Shown one piece after another: positions 7,825 through 14,560 of a stretch of 18,870 nt of DNA. Source of the DNA: Methylococcaceae bacterium UBA4132. GTDB lineage: Bacteria; Pseudomonadota; Gammaproteobacteria; Methylococcales; Methylomonadaceae. Both the position numbers and the translations under genes were made by a program. The notes below the pieces were generated by a model. That model was not told the DNA's origin. It saw only the letters and a program-made list of their open reading frames with translations, and ran no database searches. Location: NCBI GenBank assembly GCA_002380945.1, contig DFWO01000041.1:1-18870 (forward strand), read 5' to 3'. How positions within the stretch are numbered: the stretch's first letter is position 1; each line of letters begins with the position of its first letter.

Positions 7825-8516
7825 AAATCCTGCCATGCGTGTGGACTAGCGGGTAGTTCACAATATTGGTTAAGTAGTTTGGTAAATACACGACGGTCTA
7901 TTTCTTCAGCCCCCAAGCTCTCTAAATGGTTGGTGTGTACCTGACAATCAATGAGTTGATAATCCCATTTTTTCAGTTGATCAACTAAACTCGCAAAGGC
8001 GACTTTAGACGCATCGGTTTTAGTGTGAAACATCGACTCACCAAAAAACACCTGCCCTAATGCCACACCATACAAACCGCCGACTAATTCATCGTTAAAC
8101 CAGACTTCCACCGAATGCGCGTAGCCTTGGTGATGTAAATTAATATAGGCTTGGTTAATATCAGGGCTTATCCATGTTCCCTCGCTGTCTTTTCGAGGTT
8201 TAGCACAGGCGGCGATAACATCGCTAAAAGCTTTATCAAAAGTGACAGTAAAGACATTTTTACGCAATGTTTTACCAAGACTACGCGATACGATGAGTTT
8301 ATCGGGAAACAACACTAAACGCGGGTCAGGCGACCACCATAAAATAGGTTCATCGGTATTGTACCAAGGGAAAATACCGCGCCGATAAGCATTGAGCAGC
8401 CGCTTGGTTGATAAACACCCTCCGACCGCTAATAAGCCGTTGGGTTCACGCAAGGCTTGATAGAGCGGCGGAAATGCTTGTTCTGGATGGTCAGGATCGA
8501 GCAGAGTCAGTCGCAT
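7821..8516 (-). CDS. aat: Leucyl/phenylalanyl-tRNA-protein transferase (Aat)
   Basis: A 231-residue Aat, the N-degron enzyme that adds Leu or Phe to proteins with N-terminal Arg or Lys, marking them for ClpS-dependent degradation. The family signature is complete: EPNGLLAVGG, RRGIFPWY, ILWWSPDPR, the EGTWIS segment, GYAHSVEVW, LVGGLYGVALGQVFFGESMF, and CQVHTNHLESLGAEEI near the end. Length matches the family. It lies 30 bases after trxB and overlaps bpt by 4 bases, so the three genes are almost certainly co-transcribed. Having both Aat and Bpt means basic and acidic N-termini can both feed the Leu/N-degron route. Confidence 0.96.
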   Translation of the reverse strand: MRLTLLDPDHPEQAFPPLYQALREPNGLLAVGGCLSTKRLLNAYRRGIFPWYNTDEPILWWSPDPRLVLFPDKLIVSRSLGKTLRKNVFTVTFDKAFSDVIAACAKPRKDSEGTWISPDINQAYINLHHQGYAHSVEVWFNDELVGGLYGVALGQVFFGESMFHTKTDASKVAFASLVDQLKKWDYQLIDCQVHTNHLESLGAEEIDRRVFTKLLNQYCELPASPHAWQDL

Positions 8517-8546
8517 CGTTTTTCTCGTTCCGACTCAATGCGTATC

Positions 8547-9500
8547 CTACACTAATTCATCAAGAAATTTTTCTACATCCAATGCTGCCATACAACCAGC
8601 ACCAGCGGAAGTAATAGCTTGCTTATAAACCGAATCCATCACGTCACCAGCGGCAAACACACCCGCCACACTGGTAGCAGTCGCATTGCCATGAATACCG
8701 CTGTTCACTTTAATATAGCCATGATCCATATCCAACTGACCTTCAAAAATGGCTGTGTTAGGCGTATGACCAATGGCAATAAACACGCCGTGAACATCAA
8801 TGTCTTTCGTTGAACCATTCAACGTGTTTTTAATACGGATACCTGTCACACCCATGTCATCACCTAGCACTTCATCTAGTTGCGCATTCCATTCAATGTC
8901 CACGTTCCCCGTTTTAGATTTTTCAATCAGTTTGTCAGACAGAATTTTCTCAGAACGGAATTTGTCACGTCTATGCACAACCGTGACTTTGGAGGCGATA
9001 TTGGCTAAATACAAGGCTTCTTCAACCGCTGTATTACCGCCACCAATTACTGCAACAGCTTTATTACGGTAGAAAAAACCATCACAAGTCGCACACGCAG
9101 ATACGCCTTTACCTTTAAAGGCTTCTTCTGAATCCATTCCTAAATAACGTGCCGATGCACCTGTGGCAATAATCAAAGCGTCACAAGTATAAGTACCTGA
9201 ATCGCCTGTTAAGGTGAAAGGGCGATTAGATAAATCGGTGGTATGGATATGGTCGAAAATAATTTCAGTATTAAAACGCTCAGCGTGTAAGCGCATACGT
9301 TCCATTAAATCGGGACCTTGTAAGCCTTCGACATCACCTGGCCAGTTGTCAACTTCAGTGGTGGTGGTCAATTGTCCGCCTTGCTGCATTCCTGTAATCA
9401 TGACAGGATTAAGATTTGCCCGCGCCGCATAAACGGCGGCGGTATAACCCGCAGGGCCAGAACCTAAAATTAATAAACGGCAGTGTTTGGTATTACTCAT
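8547..9500 (-). CDS. trxB: Thioredoxin-disulfide reductase
   Basis: A 317-residue low-Mr thioredoxin reductase; it passes electrons from NADPH through FAD to oxidised thioredoxin in the cytoplasm. Visible parts: the FAD dinucleotide fold LILGSGPAGYTAAVYAA, the GGQLTTTTEVDNWPG segment, the redox-active CATC at Cys136/Cys139 followed by DGFFYRNK, the NADPH fold VIGGGNTAVEEALYLA with HRRDKFR, and the C-terminal FAD motif GVFAAGDVMD. The start at 9500 is chosen over an in-frame ATG at 9539 because it gives MSNTKHCRLLILG, the usual N-terminus, and has AGAGGA at 9514-9509 with 8-base spacing. It heads the trxB-aat-bpt unit. Confidence 0.97.
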   Translation of the reverse strand: MSNTKHCRLLILGSGPAGYTAAVYAARANLNPVMITGMQQGGQLTTTTEVDNWPGDVEGLQGPDLMERMRLHAERFNTEIIFDHIHTTDLSNRPFTLTGDSGTYTCDALIIATGASARYLGMDSEEAFKGKGVSACATCDGFFYRNKAVAVIGGGNTAVEEALYLANIASKVTVVHRRDKFRSEKILSDKLIEKSKTGNVDIEWNAQLDEVLGDDMGVTGIRIKNTLNGSTKDIDVHGVFIAIGHTPNTAIFEGQLDMDHGYIKVNSGIHGNATATSVAGVFAAGDVMDSVYKQAITSAGAGCMAALDVEKFLDELV

Positions 9501-9508
9501 TAGGGAAA

Positions 9509-9514
9509 TCCTCT
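9509..9514 (-). promoter_or_regulatory. Ribosome binding site fixing the trxB start
   Basis: AGAGGA on the minus strand, 8 bases before the ATG at 9500. No comparable site precedes the upstream in-frame ATG at 9539. Confidence 0.75.
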
Positions 9515-9540
9515 GTAGTTTAGGTGTGCATCGTTCCAAT

Positions 9541-9575
9541 CAAACCGCCGAGGGTTTAAAAACCTCGGCGGTTTG
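9541..9575 (-). terminator. GC-rich hairpin between mtaD and trxB
   Basis: Arms CAAACCGCCGAGG (9541-9553) and CCTCGGCGGTTTG (9563-9575) pair perfectly over 13 bp with an A/T-rich loop. It sits 50 bases after the mtaD stop and 40 before the trxB start. It lacks a T-run on either strand, so it is either an atypical terminator for mtaD or a copy of a dispersed palindrome. Confidence 0.6.
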
Positions 9576-9625
9576 TCAATCGTAAAATGCGTGGATTATG
9601 GCGGTAAACCTGCATTAGGTAAACG

Positions 9626-10939
9626 TTATTTTTCCGCTAAACGTTGTTGCCATGCGGCTATTCTGGGCATTAATTCAGTTAAATCAACCGTAGTCAATTG
9701 ACGGTTTTGTAATAATCGCCGACCTGCTACCCAAACATCGGTGACTTGCCGACGACTTGCCGCATAAACGATTTGTGAGACTGGGCAGTATAAGGGTTGA
9801 GTTTCGAGTGTACTCAGATCAATGGCAATCACATCGGCGGCTTTGCCGATGCGCAATGAGCCAATCTCATCGGCTAAACCTAAGGCTTTCGCGCCGTTAA
9901 TGGTTGCCATGCGTAATGCGGTCATCGCAGACACCGCGCTGGCATCATTGGCGACGGCTTTGCCCAATAATGCGGCAGTACGCATTTCGCCGAACATATC
10001 TAAATCGTTATTACTCGCTGCTCCGTCTGTGCCTAAGGCGACATTTATCCCCGCATCCAAACATTTAGCAACAGGACAAAAGCCACTTGCCAGTTTTAAA
10101 TTGGATTCAGGGCAATGCACAATGTGTGCGCCTGCCTTGGCCAATAACGTGATTTCTGCATCGGTTAATTGTGTGGCATGAACAGCGACTAACGATTTAT
10201 TCACTAAACCCAATTCTTGCAAACGTTGTAAGGGGCGTTTGCCTGTTTGTTCCATTGCTTGTTCAATTTCATGTTGGGTTTCATGGACATGAATATGTAC
10301 AGGGCAGTGCAGTTCTTTCGCATAGCTGGCAATTTTTTGTAATGGTGCATCTGATACTGTGTAAGGCGCGTGCGGTGCAAATGCGGTGCTACATAAACTT
10401 GAATCACGCAGTTGTTCAGTTAGTATTAAGCCTTTTTGTAGATACTCATCGCTGTCTTTTGCCCAGACGCTTGGAAAGTCAATGACAATCAAGCCTACGG
10501 TGGCGCGTATGCCTGCTTGTTCGGCTTGCTGAGCTGTGATGTCGGGGAAAAAATACATATCGTTAAAGCAGGTTGTACCGCCGCGTAGCATTTCCGCGAT
10601 GGCTAAATCAGTACCATCTTTAACAAATTCTTCACTCATCCATTGTTGCTCTAATGGCCAGATATGATGTTGTAACCAGTCCATTAACGGTAAATCATCG
10701 GCAATACCGCGCATTAAACTCATGGCGGCGTGCGTGTGACTATTGATAAGACCAGGTAATAAAACGTGATTTTCTAAGGTCTCGACCGTAGTGCCTTTAT
10801 AACGTTGTTTTGCCAATCTGGTGGGCAGTAAATCAATAATCCTGCCGTCATGAATGACTAGCGTATGGTCTTTGACTGTATCGAATGGCGGTTCTACGGG
10901 TATAATCCAGCCAGCATGTATGAGTATATCAACTATCAT
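9626..10939 (-). CDS. mtaD: 5-methylthioadenosine/S-adenosylhomocysteine deaminase
   Basis: A 437-residue amidohydrolase of the TRZ/ATZ-MtaD group, which deaminates methylthioadenosine (MTA) and/or S-adenosylhomocysteine to the inosine derivatives. Seen in order: beta-sandwich N-terminus, metal site NSHTHAAMSLMRG (His68, His70), WLQHHIWPLE, AEMLRGGTTCFNDMY, APHAPYTVSD, VHIHVHET, VAVHATQL, HCPESNLKLASG, and LGTDGAASNNDLDM carrying the metal-binding Asp. Length is normal. AGGA at 10950-10947 gives 7-base spacing to the ATG. It is divergent from mtnA across 54 bases. From memory, mtnA and an MTA deaminase are also neighbours in Pseudomonas (PA3169/PA3170), which favours MTA as substrate. Guanine or chloro-s-triazine activity is less likely in this context. 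Confidence 0.9.
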   Translation of the reverse strand: MIVDILIHAGWIIPVEPPFDTVKDHTLVIHDGRIIDLLPTRLAKQRYKGTTVETLENHVLLPGLINSHTHAAMSLMRGIADDLPLMDWLQHHIWPLEQQWMSEEFVKDGTDLAIAEMLRGGTTCFNDMYFFPDITAQQAEQAGIRATVGLIVIDFPSVWAKDSDEYLQKGLILTEQLRDSSLCSTAFAPHAPYTVSDAPLQKIASYAKELHCPVHIHVHETQHEIEQAMEQTGKRPLQRLQELGLVNKSLVAVHATQLTDAEITLLAKAGAHIVHCPESNLKLASGFCPVAKCLDAGINVALGTDGAASNNDLDMFGEMRTAALLGKAVANDASAVSAMTALRMATINGAKALGLADEIGSLRIGKAADVIAIDLSTLETQPLYCPVSQIVYAASRRQVTDVWVAGRRLLQNRQLTTVDLTELMPRIAAWQQRLAEK

Positions 10940-10993
10940 GGTGAGTTCCTGTGGTTAGTTGCGATGATTATAACTTTTTAGTATTGGGTTTAA
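10940..10993 (-). promoter_or_regulatory. Divergent mtaD/mtnA promoter region
   Basis: Only 54 bases separate the two starts. On the minus strand there is a consensus -10 TATAAT (10972-10967) with a weak -35 TTTAAA 16 bp upstream inside the mtnA start region; this would drive mtaD with a short leader. For mtnA, TATAAC at 10969-10974 overlaps the same site on the opposite strand, with no good -35. If both are real, the polymerases compete and the two genes are co-regulated. Confidence 0.45.
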
Positions 10994-12034
10994 ATGAAAA
11001 TGACAAGACAACAGAAAGAAACAGTACAAGCTTTGCAATGGACGGGTGACGCGCTGAAAGTATTGGATCAGCGACGCTTGCCTGAACACATTATTTATGA
11101 CGATTGCAAAGATGCCAACGATGTCGCTAAAGCGATTACCAGTATGCGTGTACGCGGTGCGCCTGCGATTGGTATTGCCGCCGCTTATGGCGTGGTGTTA
11201 TCGGTACGCAAACATTATGCCCAGTCTAATCATTGGCGACAAAAAGTGGTTGCCGATATTGATTTATTGGCAAAATCCAGACCGACAGCAGTGAATTTAT
11301 TTTGGGCGTTGGATCAAATGAAGGCGACGTTAAGCCAACAATCGACCAATCCATTAGCGGCAATTTTAGCGTGTGCGGAACGCATTCATGCCGAAGATGT
11401 TGCTGCCAATCATAAAATGGGCGAATTGGGTGCTGATTTGTTGATGGGGGCTAAAGGCGTACTTACACATTGTAATACTGGCGCGTTAGCGACAGGCGGT
11501 TATGGTACTGCACTAGGCGTGATTCGTAGTGCGCATCGCCGACAAGCTCTAAATGTCTATGCAGGCGAAACTCGTCCTTGGTTACAAGGTGCAAGACTCA
11601 CCGCGTGGGAATTATCACAAGAACATATACCCGTTACGTTAATTGCTGACTCAGCTGCCGCGTGGCTGATGAAAACAGGCGCGATTGACTGGGTCATCGT
11701 CGGAGCTGACCGTATTACTGCTAATGGTGACGTTGCTAATAAGATTGGTACTTATGGCTTGGCGGTATTGGCTCAGCAACACGGTGTTAAATTTATGGTT
11801 GTCGCACCAACTACAACCATAGATTGGGGCATTAACCAAGGAGATCAAATCAAAATTGAAGAGCGTGATGCCAAAGAATTGTTACCCGATTGCTATCTTG
11901 AAGAAGAATCTATCGTTAGCGCGTGGAATCCTGTCTTTGATGTTACGCCCGTAGAGCTGATTAGTGCGATAGTTACAGAACGCGGCGTTGTGTTAAATCC
12001 AGCGACTGGTCAAGGGGTAAGGGGGTTAAAATGA
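10994..12034 (+). CDS. mtnA: S-methyl-5-thioribose-1-phosphate isomerase
   Basis: A 346-residue MtnA, which converts methylthioribose-1-phosphate to methylthioribulose-1-phosphate in methionine salvage. The eIF2B-like fold is recognisable throughout: SMRVRGAPAIGIAAAYG, THCNTGALATGGYGTALG with catalytic Cys160, YAGETRPWLQGARLTAWEL, IVGADRITANGDVANKIGTY with Asp239, VVAPTTTIDW, IEERDAKEL and NPVFDVTP. All expected residues are present and length is normal. An ATG two codons in (11000) is an equally possible start; the ribosome site is weak. The stop overlaps the next ATG as ATGA, so it is co-transcribed with cysZ. With mtaD next door, the inferred route is MTA to methylthioinosine, then phosphorolysis by an MTI phosphorylase encoded elsewhere, then this isomerase. 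Confidence 0.95.
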   Translation: MKMTRQQKETVQALQWTGDALKVLDQRRLPEHIIYDDCKDANDVAKAITSMRVRGAPAIGIAAAYGVVLSVRKHYAQSNHWRQKVVADIDLLAKSRPTAVNLFWALDQMKATLSQQSTNPLAAILACAERIHAEDVAANHKMGELGADLLMGAKGVLTHCNTGALATGGYGTALGVIRSAHRRQALNVYAGETRPWLQGARLTAWELSQEHIPVTLIADSAAAWLMKTGAIDWVIVGADRITANGDVANKIGTYGLAVLAQQHGVKFMVVAPTTTIDWGINQGDQIKIEERDAKELLPDCYLEEESIVSAWNPVFDVTPVELISAIVTERGVVLNPATGQGVRGLK

Positions 12035-12786
12035 TACTGATTAAAAAAGCCAATAATCCGCTGATTGCGGTTGGTTTTTTGATTAAAGGTCTTAAGTTAG
12101 TGACGCACCCCACATTGCGCTCTTTTATTATCATTCCAATACTCATCAATATCGTGCTGTATAGCGTGGTATTAGCATTGGGTTATTATTATGTCGATGA
12201 GTTGATTACACAGGCGATTCCAAACTGGTTACATTGGTTAAGTTGGATACTATGGCCGTTGTTTTTTATCAGCTTTTTTGTGCTGAGTTTTTTCAGTTTT
12301 ACGGTACTCGCCAATCTGATTGCCTCACCTTTTTATGGGCTACTCGCAGCTAGAACGCAAGCTATTATCAGCGGTGAAGCCCAAGTCGTTGAACAGCCAG
12401 TCTCTCAAGTGCTGATTGCCGAATCAAAACGACTGTTATACATCATCACGCGTATATTACCGTTGCTGGTCTTATTCTTTATTCCCGTGATTAATGTACT
12501 GGCTTCGTTTATGTTAGCGGTATTTGGCGCGTGGTGTTTAGCAATGGAATACATGGCATACCCCTTAGAAAATGAAGGTTTGCTATTCGCTGAACAAAAA
12601 GAACTCCTGAAAAGTACCCGCTTAGGCGTGTTAAGTTTTGGTGGTATCACCATGCTAGGTTTAACACTACCTGTGTTAAATATCATCATAGCCCCAGCTG
12701 CTGTCATTGGCGCAACGCTTTATCTTCATGAGATGCGTGAAAAATTGCCAGAAGTGCAAGAAATCAATGCCGAAGCTGCACAATAA
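12031..12786 (+). CDS. cysZ: Sulfate transporter CysZ (EI24 family)
   Basis: A 251-residue inner-membrane protein matching CysZ in length and pattern. Visible stretches are GLKLVTHPTLRSFIIIPI near the N-terminus, PNWLHWLSWILWPL, NLIASPFYGLLAARTQ, the AWCLAMEYMAYPLENEG segment, and LPVLNIIIAPAAVIGATLY near the end. CysZ takes up sulfate for cysteine synthesis and has an unusual fold with membrane helices plus half-spanning hairpins. Overlap with mtnA (ATGA) implies translational coupling, putting sulfate import and methylthio-sulfur recycling on one transcript. A broader EI24-domain role cannot be excluded. Confidence 0.85.
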   Translation: MILIKKANNPLIAVGFLIKGLKLVTHPTLRSFIIIPILINIVLYSVVLALGYYYVDELITQAIPNWLHWLSWILWPLFFISFFVLSFFSFTVLANLIASPFYGLLAARTQAIISGEAQVVEQPVSQVLIAESKRLLYIITRILPLLVLFFIPVINVLASFMLAVFGAWCLAMEYMAYPLENEGLLFAEQKELLKSTRLGVLSFGGITMLGLTLPVLNIIIAPAAVIGATLYLHEMREKLPEVQEINAEAAQ

Positions 12787-12826
12787 TGACAGTAAGATAA
12801 ATGGTAGTGCTAAAGACTGAGTGATA

Positions 12827-12886
12827 CCGTTCATCCTGAGCTTGTCGAAGGATGTTGATGTGGTTCGACAAGCTCACCACGAACGG
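12827..12886. repeat. REP-like palindromic repeat pair
   Basis: The 60-bp element starts CCGTTC and ends GAACGG. It contains GAGCTTGTCGAA (12839-12850) and, inverted, TTCGACAAGCTC (12864-12875). Each half also folds on its own (CATCCT/AGGATG and TGGT/ACCA stems). The GAGCTTGTCGAAGGA core is a motif I know as a widely dispersed bacterial REP sequence. A copy number in the genome cannot be judged from one window. Confidence 0.75.
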
Positions 12887-12929
12887 CTTAATCTATTACT
12901 CATGCTTTGGGACTACCATATAAATAAAT

Positions 12930-13028
12930 TTTCCACGAAAAACACAAAAAGCACGAAAATTATAATCTATTAAATTCAGTAGGTTATGTTTGGCGGACTG
13001 TTCGTGGCTTTCGTGCTTTTCGTGGAAA
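12930..13028. repeat. Long imperfect inverted repeat (TTTCCACGAAAA ends)
   Basis: A left arm at 12930-12955 and a right arm at 13003-13028 are inverted copies with 21 of 26 positions matching; the outer 12 bases (TTTCCACGAAAA / TTTTCGTGGAAA) match perfectly. They enclose 47 AT-rich bases. Within each arm a CACGAAA-like unit repeats two or three times. The shape fits a small non-coding interspersed element (MITE-like); no flanking target duplication is obvious. Confidence 0.6.
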
Positions 13029-13064
13029 TGATGTGTTAGCAAATTTTTCACAGTGTTGATAACA

Positions 13065-13098
13065 AGAGTCCAAAAACGTATTTTTGGACTCTGTTTAT
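13065..13098. terminator. Bidirectional terminator between cysZ and lpdA
   Basis: Perfect 12-bp arms AGAGTCCAAAAA (13065-13076) and TTTTTGGACTCT (13081-13092) flank a CGTA loop, followed by GTTTATT on the plus strand. It lies between converging genes, 13 bases past the lpdA stop, and can serve both. Confidence 0.72.
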
Positions 13099-13104
13099 TG
13101 CAGG

Positions 13105-14556
13105 TTATTTGCTAAATAACGAATACAGTGACTTATTTTTAAGTCCTAGTGCGGCTTCGTGTAGGGCTTCGGAGAGGGTAGGGTGAGCGTGTATAGTGCG
13201 AGCTAGGTCTTCACTACTGGCGGAAAATTCCATTGCCAATACCGCTTCGGCAATCAGTTCAGAGGCGTGTGAGCCAATGATGTGGACACCGAGTAATGCG
13301 TCAGTATCAGCATGGGCAATCATTTTAACTAGCCCTGCGGTTTTACCTGTCGCTTGAGCGCGAGCATTGGTGTTAAGCGGAAAACTACTGACTTTGATGG
13401 ATTCGCCCATTGCGCGTAACGCTTGTTCAGTATGACCGACCCATGCAATTTCAGGATCAGTATAAATAACGCTGGGCAACACATCGTAATCAATCGGGTT
13501 GTGTATGCCTGCAATTTGTTCGGCGACAAATACACCTTCTTCTATGCCTTTATGCGCCAGCATTGGTCCTAATAAGGATAAATCACCGATGGCATAAACA
13601 CCAGGTAGATTGGTTCGGCAGTTTTCATTAACATGTACATAGCCATTTTCATCCAGTAATAATTCTGCATTGGGATCAGCCAAGTTTTCAGTGTTTGGGG
13701 TTCGACCTGAGGCAACAATGAGTTTATCAACGCGCAGGGTGTGTGTGCCGTCTCTATCTTGATAGTCGATGGTGACTTTTTTATGATCTTTCTTAGCTGA
13801 GGTGACTCGCGCACCCATGCGTAAATCCAGTCCTTGGGACGTGTAAATTTGATAGGCTTCGCTGGCTAGTTGTTCATCCAATAGCGATAAGAATTTTTCT
13901 TGGGCATCCAATAAAATAACCTCTGCACCTAACCGACTCCAGATACTGGCTAATTCAAGACCAACCACGCCCGCGCCAATAATGGCTAATTTTTTAGGAA
14001 CACAGGTCAAGTTTAATGCGGTAACTGAATCAATAATAAATTCGTTGTCCACAGGGGCGCAGGCTAATTTAACAGGCGTAGAACTGGTCGCCAGAATAAT
14101 ATGGTCAGCGTTAAGTATGACGGGTGGGCGTTCTGAATCACCGACGGGGCTGGCTTCAACTTGTCGGTTGTTGAGTAGCTTACCTCTGGCAGGGTAGCGG
14201 TCAATATGGTGATAAGCAAAGGCTTCGGCAATATTGAGTCTGAGATTTTGAATAATATCGTCTTTGCGTTTAATCATTTGCGCGACATCCAGCGTGATGG
14301 TTTGCGCGGATATGCCGTGATTTTTTAGGTCATGATTAAGTGAATGGTAAATTTTGGCAGATTCCAATAAGGCTAACGATGCAAGGCAACCTGCGTTAAG
14401 AAAAAACCCGCCCAAACCGCTTTGACCATTTTTATCCAGCCAATTATCAATACAAGCAGTCTTTAAGCCAAGTTGCGCACAACGCAGAGCAGCGGTATAA
14501 CCCGCAGGTCCTGCACCGATAACGATAACGTCATAATGTGTTGGTGAGAGTGTCAT
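13105..14556 (-). CDS. lpdA: Dihydrolipoyl dehydrogenase homologue (E3) with a degenerate redox motif
   Basis: A 483-residue flavoprotein disulfide reductase, third gene of sucA-sucB-lpdA. FAD fold IVIGAGPAGYTAALRCAQLG (10-29), NAD fold LAIIGAGVVGLELASIW, the second FAD motif GVYAIGDL, and the C-terminal interface with HAHPTLSEA (His458, Glu463) are all present. The active-site motif is not: the family consensus GGTCLNVGCIPSK reads GGFFLNAGCLASL at residues 49-61. The first redox Cys is Phe52 (codon 14403-14401, TTT), Cys57 is kept, and the Pro and Lys are lost. Without the disulfide, normal oxidation of dihydrolipoamide should fail. The frame is intact and the rest is well conserved, so this is not ordinary pseudogene decay. 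It starts 4 bases after sucB. Family membership is certain; activity as E3 is doubtful. Confidence 0.92.
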   Translation of the reverse strand: MTLSPTHYDVIVIGAGPAGYTAALRCAQLGLKTACIDNWLDKNGQSGLGGFFLNAGCLASLALLESAKIYHSLNHDLKNHGISAQTITLDVAQMIKRKDDIIQNLRLNIAEAFAYHHIDRYPARGKLLNNRQVEASPVGDSERPPVILNADHIILATSSTPVKLACAPVDNEFIIDSVTALNLTCVPKKLAIIGAGVVGLELASIWSRLGAEVILLDAQEKFLSLLDEQLASEAYQIYTSQGLDLRMGARVTSAKKDHKKVTIDYQDRDGTHTLRVDKLIVASGRTPNTENLADPNAELLLDENGYVHVNENCRTNLPGVYAIGDLSLLGPMLAHKGIEEGVFVAEQIAGIHNPIDYDVLPSVIYTDPEIAWVGHTEQALRAMGESIKVSSFPLNTNARAQATGKTAGLVKMIAHADTDALLGVHIIGSHASELIAEAVLAMEFSASSEDLARTIHAHPTLSEALHEAALGLKNKSLYSLFSK

Positions 14557-14560
14557 AGTC

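Larger units (their letters stand above)
12787..13104. other. 318-base gene-free gap with three inverted-repeat structures
   Basis: No credible coding frame lies between cysZ and lpdA, which converge here. The gap holds, left to right: a REP-like double hairpin (12827-12886), a long imperfect inverted repeat (12930-13028) and a bidirectional terminator (13065-13092). It is the main non-coding reservoir in the window. Confidence 0.8.

Noticed and set aside
9574..9579. A perfect TTGACA on the minus strand upstream of trxB
   Set aside because: No acceptable -10 lies 16-18 bases downstream, where the GC-rich hairpin occupies the position.
9822..10181. A 119-codon open frame on the plus strand opposite mtaD
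   Set aside because: It is the complementary shadow of mtaD codons and has an Ala-rich composition typical of such shadows.
12930..13028. Possible CRISPR repeats from the repeated CACGAAA units
   Set aside because: Units are short, irregular and inverted rather than regularly spaced direct repeats, and no cas gene is present.
13105..14556. LpdA as a decayed pseudogene
   Set aside because: The frame is full-length, cofactor folds and the His-Glu pair are intact, and only the redox motif is changed.
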